Made by a program: the position numbers and the translations under genes. Below the pieces are notes generated by a model. It did no database searches, was not told the DNA's origin, and saw only the letters and a program-made list of their open reading frames with translations. From contig JAEULV010000015.1 of the NCBI GenBank assembly GCA_016793065.1, positions 1 through 33,748 of the forward strand: DNA of 33,748 nucleotides, in the 5' to 3' direction. This document shows positions 20,987 to 31,913 of the stretch, in pieces. The DNA is from Hyphomicrobiaceae bacterium (lineage in GTDB: Bacteria; Pseudomonadota; Alphaproteobacteria; Rhizobiales; Ancalomicrobiaceae). Position 1 is the stretch's first letter, and every line of letters starts with the position of its first letter.

Positions 20987-21492
20987 TGACACAATCGCTT
21001 CCCCAAACTCGACAGACGCCGGCCGCGGGCGGGATCGCCGGCCTGGTCGGCGGCGCCGTCGGGCTGCTCGACGCCTTGCCGAAGTCGCTGGCGCTGCTGG
21101 CGGCCCGCGTCGCGCTGGCGGTGCCGTTCTACTATTCGGGCCTGACCAAGTGGGACGGGTTCCTCGCCCTGTCGGATTCGGCCGTGCTGCTGTTCACCGA
21201 GGAGTTCAAGCTCAACCTGTTCGGCGGCCAATACGGCCTGCCGTTTCCGGCGCTGATGGCGCTGCTCGCCGGGCTGGCGGAAGTCTCGCTGCCAATCCTG
21301 CTGGTGCTGGGGCTCGGGACCCGATTCGCGGCGCTCGGACTGCTGGCGATGACCGGGGTGATCCAACTGGTCTATCCTGAGGCCTGGCATACGTTCCATC
21401 TGCCATGGGCGGCGCTGGCGCTGACGCTGGTGATGTTCGGCGGCGGCAAGCTGACGCTCGACCATCTGATCGGACGCTGGCGCAACGGCTGA
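20983..21492 (+). CDS. DoxX family membrane protein of the buf operon
   Basis: This 169-residue integral membrane protein is of the DoxX family and closes the bufferin operon. A polar N-terminus (1-18) is followed by about four hydrophobic segments: LALLAARVALAVPFYYSGLTK, LPFPALMALLAGLAEVSLPILLVL, FAALGLLAMTGVIQLV and WAALALTLVMFGGGKLTLDHLIG. YYSGLTKWDGF and the conserved glycines are typical. DoxX proteins occur at the end of many buf and MNIO operons and may take part in redox or export steps, but the role is not established. The start overlaps the bufC stop (ATGA), and GGAGGG at 20971-20976 lies 6 nt upstream. A second ATG follows immediately at 20986. Confidence 0.9.
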   Translation: MMTQSLPQTRQTPAAGGIAGLVGGAVGLLDALPKSLALLAARVALAVPFYYSGLTKWDGFLALSDSAVLLFTEEFKLNLFGGQYGLPFPALMALLAGLAEVSLPILLVLGLGTRFAALGLLAMTGVIQLVYPEAWHTFHLPWAALALTLVMFGGGKLTLDHLIGRWRNG

Positions 21493-21497
21493 ACGAC

Positions 21498-21544
21498 GGC
21501 AGGCCCGGGCGGTGCGACGGCGCTCGCCTGCCCCCGGTCTTTTT
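21498..21544 (+). terminator. Probable terminator after the buf operon
   Basis: GGCAGGC (21498-21504) can pair with GCCTGCC (21526-21532), with alternative GC-rich pairings inside, and five Ts follow at 21540-21544. The large loop and the CCCGG between stem and Ts make it an imperfect intrinsic terminator, 6 nt after the doxX stop. Confidence 0.4.
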
Positions 21545-21592
21545 CTCGGCCGGCGGATTTCGCCCGGCGCGAACTTGCACTAGCCTTGCGCC

Positions 21593-22663
21593 ATGAACTT
21601 TGCATCCGACAACTGGGCGGGGGCCTCCGACAAGGTCATCGCCGCCATTTCCGCCGCCAATGCCGGCGCCGCGCCGGCCTACGGCACCGATCCGCTGACC
21701 GCGCGCGTGCGCGACCGGCTCGTCGACCTGTTCGAACGCGAGCTGGAGGTGTTCCTGGTCCCAACCGGGACCGGCGCCAACGCGCTGGCGCTGGCGGCAT
21801 TGGCGCCGTCCTGGGGCGGCGCGGTGATCTGCCATGAAGGAGCGCATGTGCACGCCGACGAGGGCGGCGCGTCGGAGTTCTATTCGGCGGTGAAGTTCGT
21901 GCCGGTCGCCGGCATCGGCGGCAAGATCACGCCGGCGGGGCTGAAACAGGCGATCGAGACCTATCCGCGCCATCACCCGAATGTGCACCAGGTGGCAGCG
22001 ACGGTGCTGTCGCTGACCAACCTCACCGAATGCGGCACCGCCTATACCGCCGACGAGATGACGCAGCTTTGCCTGCAGGCGCAAGAAGCAGGGCTGCGGG
22101 TGCATCTCGACGGCGCCCGTTTCGCCAACGCGGTGGCGCATCTGCAAGCGGCGCCGTCGGCGCTGACCTGGCGGGCAGGCGTCGACATCCTCACCTTCGG
22201 TGCCACCAAGAACGGCTGCCTGATGGCCGAAGCGCTGGTGGTGTTCGACCGGAACCTCGCCGAGGCGGTGGCGCGGCTGCGGATGCGCGCCGGACATCTC
22301 GTATCGAAGCAGCGCTTCATCGCGGCGCAGTACGATGCCTGGCTTGCCGACGAACACTGGCTCGACCTCGCCGAACATGCCAATGCCATGGCAGCGCGGC
22401 TGGCGGCCGGCATCCGGGCAAGCGGCGCGGCGCGGCTGGCCTTCGAGCCGGACGGCAACGAGGTGTTCGCGGTCCTGCCGCGGACAAGCGCGGCGCGGCT
22501 GGAACAGGCCGGCGCCCGCTTCTACGAATGGGGCGCCGACAGCGTCGCGGCCGACCGGCGGCCAGGCGAGGACGAAACCCTCATCCGCCTCGTCTGCGCC
22601 TTCGCCACCACGACGCGGGAGGTCGACCGGTTCCTGAGCGTGCTGGTTGGCAAGGCGGACTGA
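21593..22663 (+). CDS. ltaE: Low-specificity L-threonine aldolase family protein
   Basis: This 356-residue PLP enzyme of the beta-eliminating lyase fold should cleave threonine or allo-threonine to glycine and acetaldehyde. FASDNWAGA (3-11) matches the N-terminal substrate motif (FxSDNxxG). PTGTGANALAL (57-67) binds the cofactor phosphate, HLDGARFANA (171-180) holds the PLP aspartate and arginine, and FGATKNG contains Schiff-base Lys206. ACEHAHV-like CHEGAHVHADEGG at 80-92 matches the conserved HxxxH segment that stacks on the cofactor. The length is typical. It follows the buf terminator and precedes the DUF1801 gene by 4 nt, so those two may be cotranscribed. Confidence 0.9.
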   Translation: MNFASDNWAGASDKVIAAISAANAGAAPAYGTDPLTARVRDRLVDLFERELEVFLVPTGTGANALALAALAPSWGGAVICHEGAHVHADEGGASEFYSAVKFVPVAGIGGKITPAGLKQAIETYPRHHPNVHQVAATVLSLTNLTECGTAYTADEMTQLCLQAQEAGLRVHLDGARFANAVAHLQAAPSALTWRAGVDILTFGATKNGCLMAEALVVFDRNLAEAVARLRMRAGHLVSKQRFIAAQYDAWLADEHWLDLAEHANAMAARLAAGIRASGAARLAFEPDGNEVFAVLPRTSAARLEQAGARFYEWGADSVAADRRPGEDETLIRLVCAFATTTREVDRFLSVLVGKAD

Positions 22664-22667
22664 CGCC

Positions 22668-23009
22668 ATGGACGAGGCGGCGCACGCGGCGCATTTCACC
22701 ACGGTCGCCGACGCGGTCGGCCTGCGGCTGCGGCAGATCCAGGCCGAGGTCGAACGCGTCGTCCCTGATGCCCGACGCTGCATCGGCTACAAAATGCCGG
22801 CCTTTCGCCGCCGCCGCATCTTCTTCTATTTCGCTGGCTTCAAACAGCATATCGGCATCTACCCACCGCTCTCCGGCCCGCCCGAACTGGTGGCCGAGCT
22901 GGCGCCCTGGCGCGGACCGAAAGGCAATCCCGCCTTCCCGCACAAACACCCGCTCCCCATCGACCTGATCGGCCGCGTGGCGGCGGCGCTGGCGGAACAA
23001 TACGGGTGA
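22668..23009 (+). CDS. DUF1801 family protein (YdhG-like)
   Basis: This small 113-residue cytosolic protein has the DUF1801 fold (related to Bacillus YdhG, called an iron chaperone on limited evidence). Characteristic segments are VVPDARRCIGYKMPAFRRRR (about 36-55), IFFYFAGFKQHIGIYPP and the final FPHKHPLPIDLIGRVAAAL. An earlier TTG start is possible, but ATG 22668 places the beginning at the conserved helix and lies 4 nt after the ltaE stop. No function can be assigned beyond the family. Confidence 0.82.
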   Translation: MDEAAHAAHFTTVADAVGLRLRQIQAEVERVVPDARRCIGYKMPAFRRRRIFFYFAGFKQHIGIYPPLSGPPELVAELAPWRGPKGNPAFPHKHPLPIDLIGRVAAALAEQYG

Positions 23010-23187
23010 GGGGCAAGCGGCCGTCGACCCCGCCGGATGCCGGCGCGACCGCCTCGGGCAAGCCAAATGGCGTCGGGTCAGCGAATGCATCGAAGCAGAC
23101 CGGCGGCGCGCCGATCGATCCCCCCTGTTGCATTCGCCGTTAAACTCCGGTCGAAATAAACGCCTGTTCGTCAGCGCGGATACCGTC

Positions 23188-24213
23188 ATGACCCTTCGTG
23201 TTTTTGGCCGGACCGGCGCGGGCCGGCCGGTCCATGAGATCTCTCTTGCCGCCGGCGATCTGTCGGTCGCGGTGCTGGATTGGGGGGCGGTGATCCGGCG
23301 GCTGGATTGGCACGGCGCGGCGGAAGGGACGCGGCCGCTGGTGCTGGGGCTGGAGCGGTTCGCCGACTATGAGGCGCATTCGCCGCATATGGGCGCCGTC
23401 GCCGGTCGCTTCGGCAACCGCATCGGCCATGGCCGGCTGTCGATTGACGGCGTCGTCCATCCCCTGCCGATCAACCACGCCGGCCTGCACCACCTCCATG
23501 GCGGCACGCCCGGCTTCGGCTGCCGGCCGTGGACGCTGGCCGATCACGGCCCCGCCCATGTCACCCTGACGCTGCATTCCCCCGACGGCGACCAGGGCTA
23601 TCCCGGCGCGGTCGATGTCAGCCTGACCTATCGACTGGAGCCGACGCGGCTGGCGATCGAGATGACCGGCCGCACCGACCGACCGACCGTCCTCAACCTC
23701 GCCACCCACTCCTATTTCAATCTCGACGACAGCCCCGACATCCTCGACCATCGCCTGATGATCCCGGCCGACGCCTATTGCCCGGTCGATGCCACCGGTC
23801 TTGTCACCGGTGCCGTGCTGCCGGTCGAGGCGACGCCCTATGACTTCCGCCGGCTTCGCCCGGTGCGAACGCAGCTCGCCGATGGCGGTCTGCAGCGCTT
23901 CGACAACAACTATGCCCTCGCCGCCGCCCCCTCGCCCGTCCCGCGCCTCGCCGCCCGGCTCGAGGGCGCGCGCGGCGATGTCGCCATGGAGGTCTGGAGC
24001 AGCGAACCCGGCATTCAGCTGTTCGATTCCGCCCCCATCGGCTTTCCCGGTCCGGGGCTCGACGGCCGCCGCTATGCCGGCGGCGCCGGCCTCTGCCTCG
24101 AGCCGCAGCGCTTCCCCGACTGCCCCAACCACCCGCACTTCCCCGACGCCCTGCTGCGCCCCGGCGAAACCTATCGCCAGCACACCGAATATCGCTTCCA
24201 GCTCGGCGGCTGA
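23188..24213 (+). CDS. galM: Aldose 1-epimerase (mutarotase)
   Basis: This 341-residue enzyme interconverts alpha and beta anomers of aldoses such as galactose. The mutarotase signature is complete: GRFGNRIGHGR (73-83) for sugar binding, HHLHGG with His104, THSYFNL with His174 and CLEPQRFPDCPN with catalytic Glu305. These align with E. coli GalM residues 104, 175 and 309. I chose ATG 23188; an earlier TTG at 23128 would add 20 residues without family resemblance. No signal peptide is visible. No other sugar genes are adjacent, so the natural substrate is not indicated by context. Confidence 0.95.
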   Translation: MTLRVFGRTGAGRPVHEISLAAGDLSVAVLDWGAVIRRLDWHGAAEGTRPLVLGLERFADYEAHSPHMGAVAGRFGNRIGHGRLSIDGVVHPLPINHAGLHHLHGGTPGFGCRPWTLADHGPAHVTLTLHSPDGDQGYPGAVDVSLTYRLEPTRLAIEMTGRTDRPTVLNLATHSYFNLDDSPDILDHRLMIPADAYCPVDATGLVTGAVLPVEATPYDFRRLRPVRTQLADGGLQRFDNNYALAAAPSPVPRLAARLEGARGDVAMEVWSSEPGIQLFDSAPIGFPGPGLDGRRYAGGAGLCLEPQRFPDCPNHPHFPDALLRPGETYRQHTEYRFQLGG

Positions 24214-24369
24214 CGCATCCGGCCGGTTCGCGACGATTTGAATGAAATTCAGCAATACCCCGGAGTTTCCCTGACCGCGTTAGGGCAACTGAAAGCGTTT
24301 CGATGCAATACCAATTTAAATGACCCGAATTGGGCACACTGGCATCGGCATTTCATACAGGGGCTACCC

Positions 24370-26352
<1,983 letters not shown>

Positions 26353-26380
26353 GCCCGGCAACGGACTGTCGAGACCAATC

Positions 26381-26408
26381 GGGCGCCGCGACCTGCGGCG
26401 CCCTTTTT
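26381..26408 (+). terminator. Intrinsic terminator after the TadG-like gene
   Basis: GGGCGCCGC (26381-26389) pairs perfectly with GCGGCGCCC (26395-26403) across a 5-nt loop and is followed directly by five Ts. It lies 29 nt after the stop codon and faces the convergent deoC end. Confidence 0.92.
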
Positions 26409-26450
26409 CTTGTCGAACCCGGCGGCCAAAGGCGCTGACGCGCCGAGCCG

Positions 26451-27215
26451 TCAGTAGCCGCCGCCCGCCTGCGCCTGTCCGTCGCCGCCGAGCGCCGCCA
26501 AGAGGTCGTCAAGCAGCCCGCTCGCGCCGAAGCGGAAGGTTTCCGGCCGCGCCCAGTCCGGTCCCATGATCGCGTCGGCGAGCCCCAGATAGACCCCCGC
26601 CTCGGCGACGGTGCGGATGCCGCCCGACGGCTTCAGTCCCACCGGCCTGCCCGAGGCCCGGATCGCCTCCAGCATCACCCGCGCCGCCTCCGGCGTCGCA
26701 TTCACCGGCACCTTGCCGGTCGAGGTCTTGATGAAATCGGCCCCCGCGCCGATGGCGATCTCGGCCGCCCGCCGGATCAGGGCCGGATCGCCGAGCTTGC
26801 CGGTCTCCAGGATCGTCTTCAGCCGCACCGGCGCCGGGCAGGCCTCGCGCACCCGGGTGATCTGGCTTTCGACGAAGCCGCCCCGCCCCGCCCGCAGCGC
26901 TTCATGGGCGATGACGAGATCGATCTCGTCCGCTCCGTCCGCTACGGCGGCCCGCGTCTCGGCCACCACCTCGAGCGTCGCCTCACCGCCGGCGGGAAAA
27001 TTCACCACCGTCGCCACCCGGATGCCCGAACCGGCGAGCGCCGCCTTTGCCTGCGCCACGAAGGCCGGCCACAGGCACACCGCCGCCACCGGTCCCCTCG
27101 GCGTCCGCGCCCGGGCGCAAAGCCGCGCCGCGCCCTCGGCGTCGAGCGTGTCGGAAAGGTCGGTGAGGTCGACGAGCGGCAAGGCCCGCGCCGCCAGGGT
27201 CGCGCGTTCGGTCAT
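26451..27215 (-). CDS. deoC: Deoxyribose-phosphate aldolase
   Basis: This 254-residue class I aldolase splits 2-deoxyribose 5-phosphate into glyceraldehyde 3-phosphate and acetaldehyde in deoxynucleoside catabolism. The active-site residues are visible: Asp99 in DEIDLVI, Schiff-base Lys163 in FIKTSTGK and Lys195 in GLKPSGG. The protein ends GGY, with the terminal tyrosine typical of DeoC. Two tandem ATGs (27218, 27215) overlap or follow the punA stop. I chose 27215 because GGAGG then sits 7 nt upstream. It is cotranscribed with punA, and the pair takes purine deoxynucleosides toward central carbon. Phosphopentomutase, the step between them, is not in the window. Confidence 0.95.
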   Translation of the reverse strand: MTERATLAARALPLVDLTDLSDTLDAEGAARLCARARTPRGPVAAVCLWPAFVAQAKAALAGSGIRVATVVNFPAGGEATLEVVAETRAAVADGADEIDLVIAHEALRAGRGGFVESQITRVREACPAPVRLKTILETGKLGDPALIRRAAEIAIGAGADFIKTSTGKVPVNATPEAARVMLEAIRASGRPVGLKPSGGIRTVAEAGVYLGLADAIMGPDWARPETFRFGASGLLDDLLAALGGDGQAQAGGGY

Positions 27216-27217
27216 CA

Positions 27218-28027
27218 TCAGGCCTCCGTTTCGGCAAGATCGGCGCACAGCGCCGTGACCAGTCGTTCGAACCGCGCCGCCCCCTTGGCGGCCTCGGTCT
27301 TGGTCTGCTGGTGGGAGAGCTCCTCGTCGGCCATGCCGGCGCCGAGATTGGTGATCATCGACAGCGCCGCCACCTTGAGCCCGCAATAGCGCGCCAGGAT
27401 CACCTCCGGCACCGTCGACATCCCGACCGCGTCGGCGCCCAGCACCCGCGCCATGCGGATTTCCGCCGGCGTCTCGAACGACGGCCCCGAGAACCACATG
27501 TAGACGCCTTCCGCGAGGTCGACCGCTTCGGCAAGCCCGATCCGCCGCAACCGCCCGGCCAGATCCCGGTCATAGGCGCCGGTCATGCCGACGAAGCGGC
27601 GGTCACCGGCCGTGCCGATCAGCGGGTTGAAGCCGGACCAGTTGATGTGGTCGGTGATCAGCATCACCCGGCCGGGACCGACCTCGGTGCGCAGCGAGCC
27701 GGCGGCATTGGTCAGGAGCAGCGAGCCGCAGCCGAGCGCCGCCAGCGTCGCGATCGCCTCGCGCATTTCGTTGGGGTTGCCGTGCTCGTAGTAATGCGCC
27801 CGCCCCGCCAGCACCGCCACCGCCAGGCCGCCGAGCCGCCCCAGCACCAAGGCCCCGGCATGGCCGGAAACGCCCGCCGGCGGAAACCCCGGCAGATCGG
27901 CATAGGCGATGCGGACCGCGCCCTCGACCCGGTCGGCGAGTGCGCCGAGCCCGGACCCGAGCACAATCCCCAGTGCCGGCTGGAAGCCGGGCGCCCGGGC
28001 GCGGATGAGTTCGGCGGCTGCGGTCAT
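27218..28027 (-). CDS. punA: Purine nucleoside phosphorylase (trimeric class)
   Basis: This 269-residue enzyme phosphorolyses purine nucleosides to the base and (deoxy)ribose 1-phosphate. It belongs to the low-molecular-mass trimeric PNP family, not the hexameric DeoD type: LGSGLG (23-28) binds phosphate, LLTNAAGSL lies at 104-112, GPSFETPAEIRMARVLGADA at 181-200 contains the base-binding glutamate, and MITNLGAGM supplies the purine-binding asparagine. The start at 28027 has GGAG 7 nt upstream. The stop abuts the deoC start codons, so translation is coupled. It may be distally cotranscribed with pyruvate carboxylase, 148 nt upstream, but a separate promoter is equally likely. Confidence 0.95.
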   Translation of the reverse strand: MTAAAELIRARAPGFQPALGIVLGSGLGALADRVEGAVRIAYADLPGFPPAGVSGHAGALVLGRLGGLAVAVLAGRAHYYEHGNPNEMREAIATLAALGCGSLLLTNAAGSLRTEVGPGRVMLITDHINWSGFNPLIGTAGDRRFVGMTGAYDRDLAGRLRRIGLAEAVDLAEGVYMWFSGPSFETPAEIRMARVLGADAVGMSTVPEVILARYCGLKVAALSMITNLGAGMADEELSHQQTKTEAAKGAARFERLVTALCADLAETEA

Positions 28028-28175
28028 CGATCGGCTCCGGTGGCACTCGTCGCGACGGATCGGCGGTTACCCGATCGCTCGCCAGCGGAAACTGCGCCGG
28101 CGCCGGGGTCTTCGCAAGGCCTTTCCGCCGCCGTCAACAGCGGCGACGGGCGGCCATGCGCCTTGTGACAGTCGC

Positions 28176-31100
28176 TCACCCCATCACCATCAGCAGGTCC
28201 TTGGCGTCGACCTGAGTGCCGGCATTGACCGGGATCTCCTTGACGACGCCGTCCCTCGGCGCGTGCAGCGCCGTTTCCATCTTCATCGCTTCCAGCGTCA
28301 GCAGCACGTCGCCGGCCTTCACCTGCTGGCCGAGCCGCACCGCGACTGTCGACACCGCCCCCGGCATCGGCGCGGCGATATGGGCATCGTTGCCTTCCTC
28401 GGCCTTGCGCCGTACCTTGGCGGTGGCGGCGGCGGCGCGGTTCGGCACCTTGATGATGCGCGGCTGGCCGTTCAGCTCGAAGAACACCTTGACCATGCCC
28501 TCCTCGTCGGTGTCGCCGATCGTCTGCAGCCGCACCACCAGCGACTTGCCGCGCTCGATCTCGATCGTCGTCTCGTCGCCCGGCTTCATCCCGTAGAAGA
28601 AGATCGGCGTCGGCAGCGCCGTCACCGGCCCGTACTTGCGCGCGAACGCGGCGAAATCGGTGAACACCTTTGGATACATCAGGTAGGACGCCACTTCGTC
28701 CTCGTCGATTTCCCGCCCGACCTTCTTCTCCGCCTCCACCTTGACCGCGCCGAGATCCACATCCGCCAGCAGCGACCCCGGCCGCGCCGTGATCGGCGCC
28801 TCGCCCTTCAGCACCTTGGCCTGCAACGCCTGCGGCCAACCGCCCGGCGGCTGGCCGAGATCGCCCTTCAGCATCTCCACCACCGATCCCGGAAAAGCCA
28901 CGTCCTTCCCCGGATCGACCACATCGGCCGGCGTCAGGTTCTGCGACACCATCATCAGCGCCATGTCGCCCACCACCTTCGACGACGGCGTCACCTTGAC
29001 GATGTCGCCAAACATGTCGTTGGCGGCGCGATAGGCCTTGGCGACCTCGTGCCAGCGGCTGTCGAGCCCCAGCGACCGCGCCTGTTCCTTCAGGTTGGTG
29101 AACTGCCCGCCCGGCATCTCGTGCAGATAGACCTCCGACGCGCCCGATTTCAGGTCGCTCTCGAACGCCGCGTATTGGTGACGCGCCGCCTCCCAGTAGA
29201 ACGAGATCCGCCGGATCGCTTCCGGATCGAGTCCGGTGTCGCGGTCGGTATGGCGCAACGCCTCGACGATCGAGCCGAGGCACGGCTGCGACGTCGTGCC
29301 CGACATCGCGTCCATCGCCGCGTCGACCGCGTCGACGCCGGCATCGATCGCCGCCAGTACCGTCGCCCCGGCAATGCCCGAGGTGTCGTGGGTGTGGAAA
29401 TGGATCGGCAGGTCGACCGCCTGCTTCAGCGCCGTCATCAACGCCTTCGCCGCCGCCGGCTTCAACAGCCCCGCCATGTCCTTGACCGCGAGGATGTGCA
29501 CGCCGGCCCGCTCCAGCTCCTTCGCCATGCCGACATAGTAGCCAAGCGAGTACTTCGCCCGATCCGGGTCGAGAATGTCGCCGGTATAGCAGATCGCGCC
29601 CTCGGCCAGCTTGCCGCTCTCGCCCACCGCGTCGATGGCGACGCGCATGTTCTCCACCCAGTTCAGGCAGTCGAACACCCGGAACAGGTCCATGCCGGCC
29701 GCCGCCGCCCGCTTGACGAAGAACTTCACCGCGTTGTCGGGATAGTTGGTGTAGCCAACGCCGTTGGCGCCGCGCAGCAGCATCTGCGTCAGCAGGTTCG
29801 GCGCCCGCTCGCGGATCGCCGCCAGCCGGTCCCACGGGTCCTCGTTGAGGAAGCGCATGGCGACGTCGAAAGTCGCCCCGCCCCAGCACTCGAGCGACAG
29901 GAGCCCCGGCAGCCCGGTCGCATAGGCCTCCGCCGCCGCGACGATGTCATGGCTGCGCATCCGCGTCGCCAGCAGCGACTGATGCGCGTCGCGCATGGTC
30001 GTGTCGGTGACCAGCACCCGCGTCTGCGCCTTCATCCAGTCGGCGAAACCCTTCGCGCCCAGGCGGTCGAGCAGCTGCCGCGTGCCCTCCGGCGCCGGTC
30101 CGGCGAAAACCGGCACCTGCGGCGCCGCCGCCATCGCCGGCGGCTTCGGCCGTCCCTTGGCTTCCGGATGCTGGTTGACCGTCACGTCGGCGATATAGGT
30201 CAAGAGCTTGGTCGCCCGGTCGCGCCGCTTGTTGAACTGGAACAGCTCCGGCGTCTCGTCGATGAACCGCGTCGTGTACTGGTTGGAGCGGAACTTCGGA
30301 TGCGCCAGCACCGCCTCGAGGAAGGCGAGATTGGTGGCGACGCCGCGAATGCGGTATTCCTTCAGCGCCCGGTCCATCCGCGCGATCGCCTCCGCCGGCG
30401 TCGCCGCCCAGGCGGTGATCTTCTCCAGCATCGGATCGTACCAGCGCGTCACCACCGCGCCCGAATAGGCCGTGCCGCCATCGACGCGAATGCCGAAGCC
30501 GAAGGCGCCGCGATAGGCGGTGATGCGGCCATAATCCGGAATGAAGTTGTTCTCCGGGTTCTCCGTGGTGATCCGGCACTGCATCGCGTGGCCGCGCAGC
30601 GAGATCTCGTCCTGCGGCGGGATGCCCACCTGCCAGTCGCCGGCAGCATCGCGTCGGCCGATGGCGCCGCCCTCGGCGATGCGGATCTGCGCCTTGACGA
30701 TGTCGAGCTCGGTGACCACCTCGGTCACCGTGTGCTCCACCTGGATGCGCGGATTGACCTCGATGAAATAGAACTGCCCGGTATCGGCATCCATCAAGAA
30801 CTCGACCGTGCCGGCGCCGACATAGTCGGTGCCGCCGCCGATCTTCAGCGCCGAGGCGCACAGCCCCGCCCGCGTCGCCCCATCGAGATACGGCGCCGGC
30901 GCCCGCTCGATGACCTTCTGATTGCGCCGCTGGATCGAACAGTCGCGCTCATAGAGATGCACCAGCGTGCCGTGGCTGTCGCCGAGGATCTGCACCTCGA
31001 CGTGCCGCGCCCGCCGCACCAGCTTTTCCAGATAGACCTCGTCCTTGCCGAACGCCGCCTTCGCCTCGCGCTTGGCGGTGAACACCGCGTCGAGCAGCTT

Positions 31101-31634
31101 GTCCTCGCTCTCGATCGGCCGCATGCCGCGCCCGCCGCCGCCCCAGGACGCCTTCAGCATCACCGGATAGCCGACCTCCCGCGCCAGCCGCTTCACCTCC
31201 TCGCCGTCGTCCGGCAGCGGCGGCGTCGCCGGCATCACCGGTACGCCGACCGAAACCGCGAGATTGCGCGCATCGACCTTGTTGCCAAGCGTCCGCAGCG
31301 TCTTCGGCGACGGCCCGATGAAGATGATCCCGGCCGCCGCGCAGGCCTCGGCGAATTCCGGGCTCTCCGAAAGCAGCCCATAGCCGGGATGGATCGCGTC
31401 GGCGCGGGCCTCCCGCGCCACCCGGATGATCTCGTCGATCGCCAGATACGCCTCGACCGGCCCCTTGCCCTTGCCGATCTGATAGGCCTCGTCCGCCTTG
31501 AACCGGTGCAGCGACAGCTTGTCCTCCTCGGCATAGACCGCGATCGTCGCGATGCCGAGTTCGGTGGCGGCGCGGAACACCCGGATGGCGATTTCGGAGC
31601 GATTGGCGACGAGCAGGCGACGAATGGCGGTCAT
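28176..31634 (-). CDS. pyc: Pyruvate carboxylase
   Basis: This 1152-residue biotin enzyme carboxylates pyruvate to oxaloacetate, refilling the TCA cycle. All three activities are in one chain. The biotin carboxylase domain (about 1-455) has the ATP-grasp glycine loop WGGGGRGMR, the FIEVNPRIQVEHTVTE segment and MQCRITTE. The carboxyltransferase TIM barrel starts near residue 540 with DTTMRDAHQS (D544) and has metal ligands in HFHTHDTSG near 745. The C-terminal biotin carrier contains LEAMKMET with biotinylated Lys1118. The length is standard for alphaproteobacterial Pyc. AAGG lies 6 nt before the start. The leader has a short inverted repeat and a possible promoter. Together with KorAB it controls carbon flow at pyruvate and 2-oxoglutarate. 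Confidence 0.97.
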   Translation of the reverse strand: MTAIRRLLVANRSEIAIRVFRAATELGIATIAVYAEEDKLSLHRFKADEAYQIGKGKGPVEAYLAIDEIIRVAREARADAIHPGYGLLSESPEFAEACAAAGIIFIGPSPKTLRTLGNKVDARNLAVSVGVPVMPATPPLPDDGEEVKRLAREVGYPVMLKASWGGGGRGMRPIESEDKLLDAVFTAKREAKAAFGKDEVYLEKLVRRARHVEVQILGDSHGTLVHLYERDCSIQRRNQKVIERAPAPYLDGATRAGLCASALKIGGGTDYVGAGTVEFLMDADTGQFYFIEVNPRIQVEHTVTEVVTELDIVKAQIRIAEGGAIGRRDAAGDWQVGIPPQDEISLRGHAMQCRITTENPENNFIPDYGRITAYRGAFGFGIRVDGGTAYSGAVVTRWYDPMLEKITAWAATPAEAIARMDRALKEYRIRGVATNLAFLEAVLAHPKFRSNQYTTRFIDETPELFQFNKRRDRATKLLTYIADVTVNQHPEAKGRPKPPAMAAAPQVPVFAGPAPEGTRQLLDRLGAKGFADWMKAQTRVLVTDTTMRDAHQSLLATRMRSHDIVAAAEAYATGLPGLLSLECWGGATFDVAMRFLNEDPWDRLAAIRERAPNLLTQMLLRGANGVGYTNYPDNAVKFFVKRAAAAGMDLFRVFDCLNWVENMRVAIDAVGESGKLAEGAICYTGDILDPDRAKYSLGYYVGMAKELERAGVHILAVKDMAGLLKPAAAKALMTALKQAVDLPIHFHTHDTSGIAGATVLAAIDAGVDAVDAAMDAMSGTTSQPCLGSIVEALRHTDRDTGLDPEAIRRISFYWEAARHQYAAFESDLKSGASEVYLHEMPGGQFTNLKEQARSLGLDSRWHEVAKAYRAANDMFGDIVKVTPSSKVVGDMALMMVSQNLTPADVVDPGKDVAFPGSVVEMLKGDLGQPPGGWPQALQAKVLKGEAPITARPGSLLADVDLGAVKVEAEKKVGREIDEDEVASYLMYPKVFTDFAAFARKYGPVTALPTPIFFYGMKPGDETTIEIERGKSLVVRLQTIGDTDEEGMVKVFFELNGQPRIIKVPNRAAAATAKVRRKAEEGNDAHIAAPMPGAVSTVAVRLGQQVKAGDVLLTLEAMKMETALHAPRDGVVKEIPVNAGTQVDAKDLLMVMG

Positions 31635-31662
31635 GGGCGGCCTTCGGCTGGAGATCTTGTTT

Positions 31663-31681
31663 GGATCGATTTAGGCGATCC
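31663..31681. promoter_or_regulatory. Inverted repeat just upstream of pyc
   Basis: GGATCG (31663-31668) and CGATCC (31676-31681) are inverted copies with a 7-nt AT-rich spacer, 28 nt before the pyc start. It may be an operator or a leader stem; short enough to be chance. Confidence 0.25.
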
Positions 31682-31756
31682 GCCAAAACAACGCGCCCAC
31701 CCGGGTGCCGCCATCAGGCGATCATGATGCAGCGCGGTATCTTGTTGTACGCCTTG

Positions 31757-31786
31757 GGAATACCTGAGGGACAGGAAATCCGTCAA
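31757..31786 (-). promoter_or_regulatory. Possible pyc promoter
   Basis: On the minus strand TTGACG (complement of 31781-31786) is followed after 18 nt by TATTCC (complement of 31757-31762), about 120 nt before pyc. The -35 is good and the -10 is poor. Confidence 0.28.
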
Positions 31787-31913
31787 ACTTTTGTCTAAAG
31801 CCGGAACCGCCCGGAGGCAACATGCCCACCGCCATCGCCAGTCTATTTTTTAGGCACGGGTTCCCGTCCGGCCAATCCCGCCACACGCCGCGACCGCGAG
31901 AACTCGCCCCGCC

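Noticed and set aside
24238..24369. TTG start extending the TadG-like protein by 44 residues
   Set aside because: The extra residues are non-conserved and would precede the usual short cytoplasmic N-terminus; the GTG at 24370 has a better ribosome site.
28080..28175. GC-rich hairpin between pyc and punA as a terminator
   Set aside because: Several overlapping GC pairings are possible around 28125-28160, but there is no T tract on the minus strand and the stem is imperfect.
27909..31727. Long plus-strand open frame opposite punA and pyc
   Set aside because: Arg- and His-rich antisense shadow of two strongly supported genes.
31855..31880. ACGGG-TT-CCCGT hairpin next to a T tract after acr3
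   Set aside because: On the minus strand, where acr3 is transcribed, the tract following the hairpin is A-rich, so it is the wrong orientation for an acr3 terminator.
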